The position numbers and the translations under genes are program-made. From assembly GCA_009617715.1 (NCBI GenBank), contig VTFK01000028.1:744001-808000 (forward strand): a DNA stretch of 64,000 nucleotides, given 5' to 3'. Positions 61,701 through 64,000 of this stretch are shown here, in pieces (position 1 is the first letter of the stretch; each line of letters starts with the position of its first letter). Below the pieces are notes generated by a model, which saw only the letters and a list, made by a program, of their open reading frames with translations, made no database searches and had not been told where the DNA came from. The DNA comes from Plectrocnemia conspersa. Taxonomy: Eukaryota; Arthropoda; Insecta; Trichoptera; Polycentropodidae.

Positions 61701-62199
61701 GTAGTACGAATCATATTTGTATTTTAATGCATTTTTGCTAGCAACGTTGGGATACAATTTATTACATTTTTGGTGTAGCGTGTTTTTAATGAAGTTTTTT
61801 TTTGAAGTTGCTGAAAAGTGGTGTCGAAAGTGTGTTGATTTTCAGTTGTGGTGAGATCAAGAGATCCATTATTCTTTCCCATCGCAAACAGAACTGCAGT
61901 TTTGAGTATATTTACTCTTTAGGAGACTGTAGCTCGCAGCTGGAATTCACATAACATCTTAGGATTATTAAAACCATATCTTAGAATGTTTAAAAATGCT
62001 TCATGAAGTACATGCTGTCAAGAATAGAATAAATTAAATTTTGAATACAAAAAAGTTATAAAACAGATATGTTCTTATAGGTATTTTTTTGTATATTTAA
62101 ATTTATAAAAAAATTAACATAAATATACACTAAAGATTTTGAATCAGCTACCCTTGAAAATAAGTATCAAGTATATATATATTTTTTTTTTAAAAACAG

Positions 62200-62311
62200 G
62201 TGCTATCATCATGGAAGCACCTGTTCTTTATGAGCCACTGGCACCGAAACTCCGATCGGGTGTATCCACTTTTCGAGAAAGTCATCCAACTTCTTTCATA
62301 TACACGCATAC
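62200..62311 (+). CDS. Candidate exon, two open frames
   Basis: A T-rich tract ending AAAAACAG precedes 62200. The next 100 bp are about 45 percent GC. With entry phase 1 the frame reads AIIMEAPVLYEPLAPKLRSG and VSTFRESHPTSF, including an internal ATG in good context. An alternative frame, SSWKHLFFMSHWHRNSDRV then YPLFEKVIQLL, is open even longer (to 62469). Donors are weak (GTATAT at 62312, GTAATA shortly after). Phase fits the Met-Ser-Thr first exon at 37049. Not recognised. Confidence 0.3.
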
Positions 62312-64000
62312 GTATATGTAATATATATATAGAGAGCGCATATCTGGAACGTGCCGAAATTAATTTGCGTCACAGGGTCTTCCGTGCGAAATTTCTCCAT
62401 TTTGTCTCGCTGTCCAAAGACAGATCTTCTAACTGTACAAGTCCATTGTGTCTCGTGACGTATGTATAATCTAACACATGCAAATTGTGTGTATTTGCGG
62501 TGAAATTAAAAAAAAACCTTTTCAATGATGAATATTTTTTTACTGGTTTTACTGTTTAAAAAATCGACCTTCACATTGTCGATTTGAGGTCAGCATTACG
62601 TGGAGCTGCGTATACGTTGGTGATTATTATTATTAGCAATTGAACGTTAGGAGTGTTATTATTTAGAGTGAATGGTAGTAATTTACACGTTTGTTGATAT
62701 ACGATCGTTTGAGTTGTGTCTGAATTATGTGTGACGATGAGCAAAATTTATGGTAACTAGTGTAATATGTTTTTTTAAGTATGGCTATATTAAGTTAAAC
62801 ACAGTTTAATTTGACACAGTGTGACCGATATATATTGATTTTTTTTCTTACAAATTTTGAGTTCTTTATATAATATAAAACATGTTTTTAAATATTCATA
62901 AGATACCGCAATTTACTATAAGATAGATTATTAGTCAGTTTGGGTTATAAAAAAAATACTATTATATATGACGTCTAGATTTCATATTGATATATCGTAT
63001 TACCGTTTGAACCAAATACAAATAAATTAAGCAAAATATATTTTGCATGTTTTTATAGTTAGTTATATTTGTTAAATTTTGTAATACATTTTTAGATGAA
63101 GTGGTGGAAGTAAATTTCTGACTAAAGTATCTAAAATAAATGTTGATGAAAGTCCAACGATACTAATGACCCTTTATTTGTTGTCTAATACAAATATTTA
63201 TCAGTAAAATTAGTAACATTGTCATTTTATAAAATGCGTAATCTGGGGATGTATTTGCCACATGTTTGGCATATATGTTTCTACCTTGGCCCACGTTCTA
63301 GGGCTTTAAGTGTTTTAAACTGTTCCTGAATAGCATTTAATGAATTTATCCATTCGTATATCGTTCGTCTACGCAGGACCTGGGTTCGAATCTCAAATGA
63401 ACCTTTGTGTTTTTAAATTTCTATCGTATCTAGCAGATAAAACTATTTATGACAATATTATTATAATTCTGATCAATCATAAATTTTACTAATTTCATAT
63501 ATAAAAAAAAAAAAAAAAAAATATCCTCTCATATAGATCTATTTTAGCTCATAATGTCAATGTCATATATTTATAAAATAAAATATGCAATTTATGAGTT
63601 TTATGAATTTTCAAAATTTATATAAAAATTCATAATATGACGTGAAATATGCTTTAAAAAAAAAAAAAACACAAAAAATATAGATGAAGTATTATATTTA
63701 CTATATAAAATTTGATATTATTTAGGCCATAACATCTACCACTTCAGTACTTTTTTTTGGCGTATTTATTCTGATTTATATTAAATAAATAAATTGATAT
63801 ATTAGTAACATAATGCTAGTTTTTCTTTAATAAACTTAACAAGTTTTGTGTATACTTTTAACCTTTTGAGTAGTGAGTTAATTTTCCATATTTTTATATA
63901 TTTCCGTTGTTAATAATTTATTATTATTTTGTATTACATTTGTGGTAAATTCTAGAAAAAAACAGTGAATCTCAACGTTTTATTGCTTCAATTTATTTTA
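62312..64000. other. AT-rich right end of the window
   Basis: GC remains raised to about 62465. Beyond that it is AT-rich, with a tRNA-like fragment at 63361-63406 and poly(A) runs at 63503-63521 and about 63655-63669. No gene seen. Confidence 0.45.
63361..63406 (+). repeat. tRNA-like repeat family 3, copy 3
   Basis: CGTCTACGCAGGACC then TGGGTTCGAATCTCAAATGA, a T-arm/B-box match to 54414-54475 and 3088-3135. The upstream arms are absent. Confidence 0.45.

Noticed and set aside
1..64000. CRISPR array, operons, integrons or phage
   Set aside because: No regularly spaced identical repeats and no bacterial-type gene organisation; the DNA is clearly animal.
1..64000. Well-known conserved insect microRNAs and U1, U4, U5, U6, 5S genes
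   Set aside because: I looked for their core words by eye and found none; weak variants could have been missed.

Overview
The window is AT-rich eukaryotic DNA, almost certainly from an insect. The evidence is long low-GC non-coding stretches, GT-AG intron borders, a U2 snRNA gene with an insect-like 5' end, and relics of Jockey/R1-type, L2/CR1-type, mariner and hAT elements plus tRNA-derived SINEs. Nothing looks prokaryotic. No long intact host gene is visible. The window is best read as intergenic and intronic space with a few short exons, heavily invaded by transposons.

Host content. The best-supported protein gene is on the minus strand. An exon at 10475-10652 encodes a signal peptide and ends after one base of a codon. 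An exon at 6821-7034 opens with the two bases that complete that codon and encodes about 70 further residues with three cysteines, ending Lys-Lys-Arg. I recognise no family. U2 snRNA lies at 18923-19110 (+). Weaker plus-strand exon candidates are at 23995-24049, 29995-30069, 48717-48792, 61636-61700 and 62200-62311. A CpG-rich first-exon candidate (36790-37058) ends with a start codon and a splice donor. A 217-codon minus-strand frame (37098-37751) and an 85-codon frame (51438-51695) are unexplained.

Mobile DNA. Three decayed Jockey/R1-type fragments lie at 1-480, 10816-11300 and 16285-16845. One young but frame-broken L2/CR1/Crack-like retrotransposon lies at 25503-27437. Four hAT-type elements have perfect 8-bp target duplications (3242-3588, 3621-4666, 27940-28201, 57930-59041). 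A fifth (32652-33646) sits inside an older hAT transposase relic (32586-34547). There is a mariner relic (45480-45990), a Tc1/mariner-like MITE (35303-35654), a MITE beside U2 (19611-19777), a 3-kb unit bounded by inverted repeats (20401-23383), a foldback (50571-50703) and at least three tRNA-derived repeat families.

Layout. 1-5 kb: Jockey fragment, then two adjacent hAT elements. 6.8-10.7 kb: secreted-protein gene. 11-18.9 kb: mostly empty AT-rich DNA with a Jockey relic. 18.9-19.8 kb: U2 and a MITE. 20.4-28.2 kb: inverted-repeat unit, a diverged repeat array, the L2-like element and a hAT MITE. 32.3-35.7 kb: nested hAT elements, SINEs and a MITE. 36.8-37.8 kb: CpG-rich putative promoter and the long frame. 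41-46 kb: SINEs and mariner. 48.7-51.7 kb: an exon candidate, a satellite-like array, a foldback and an orphan frame. 57.9-59 kb: hAT. 60-62.5 kb: degenerate tandem repeats and exon candidates.
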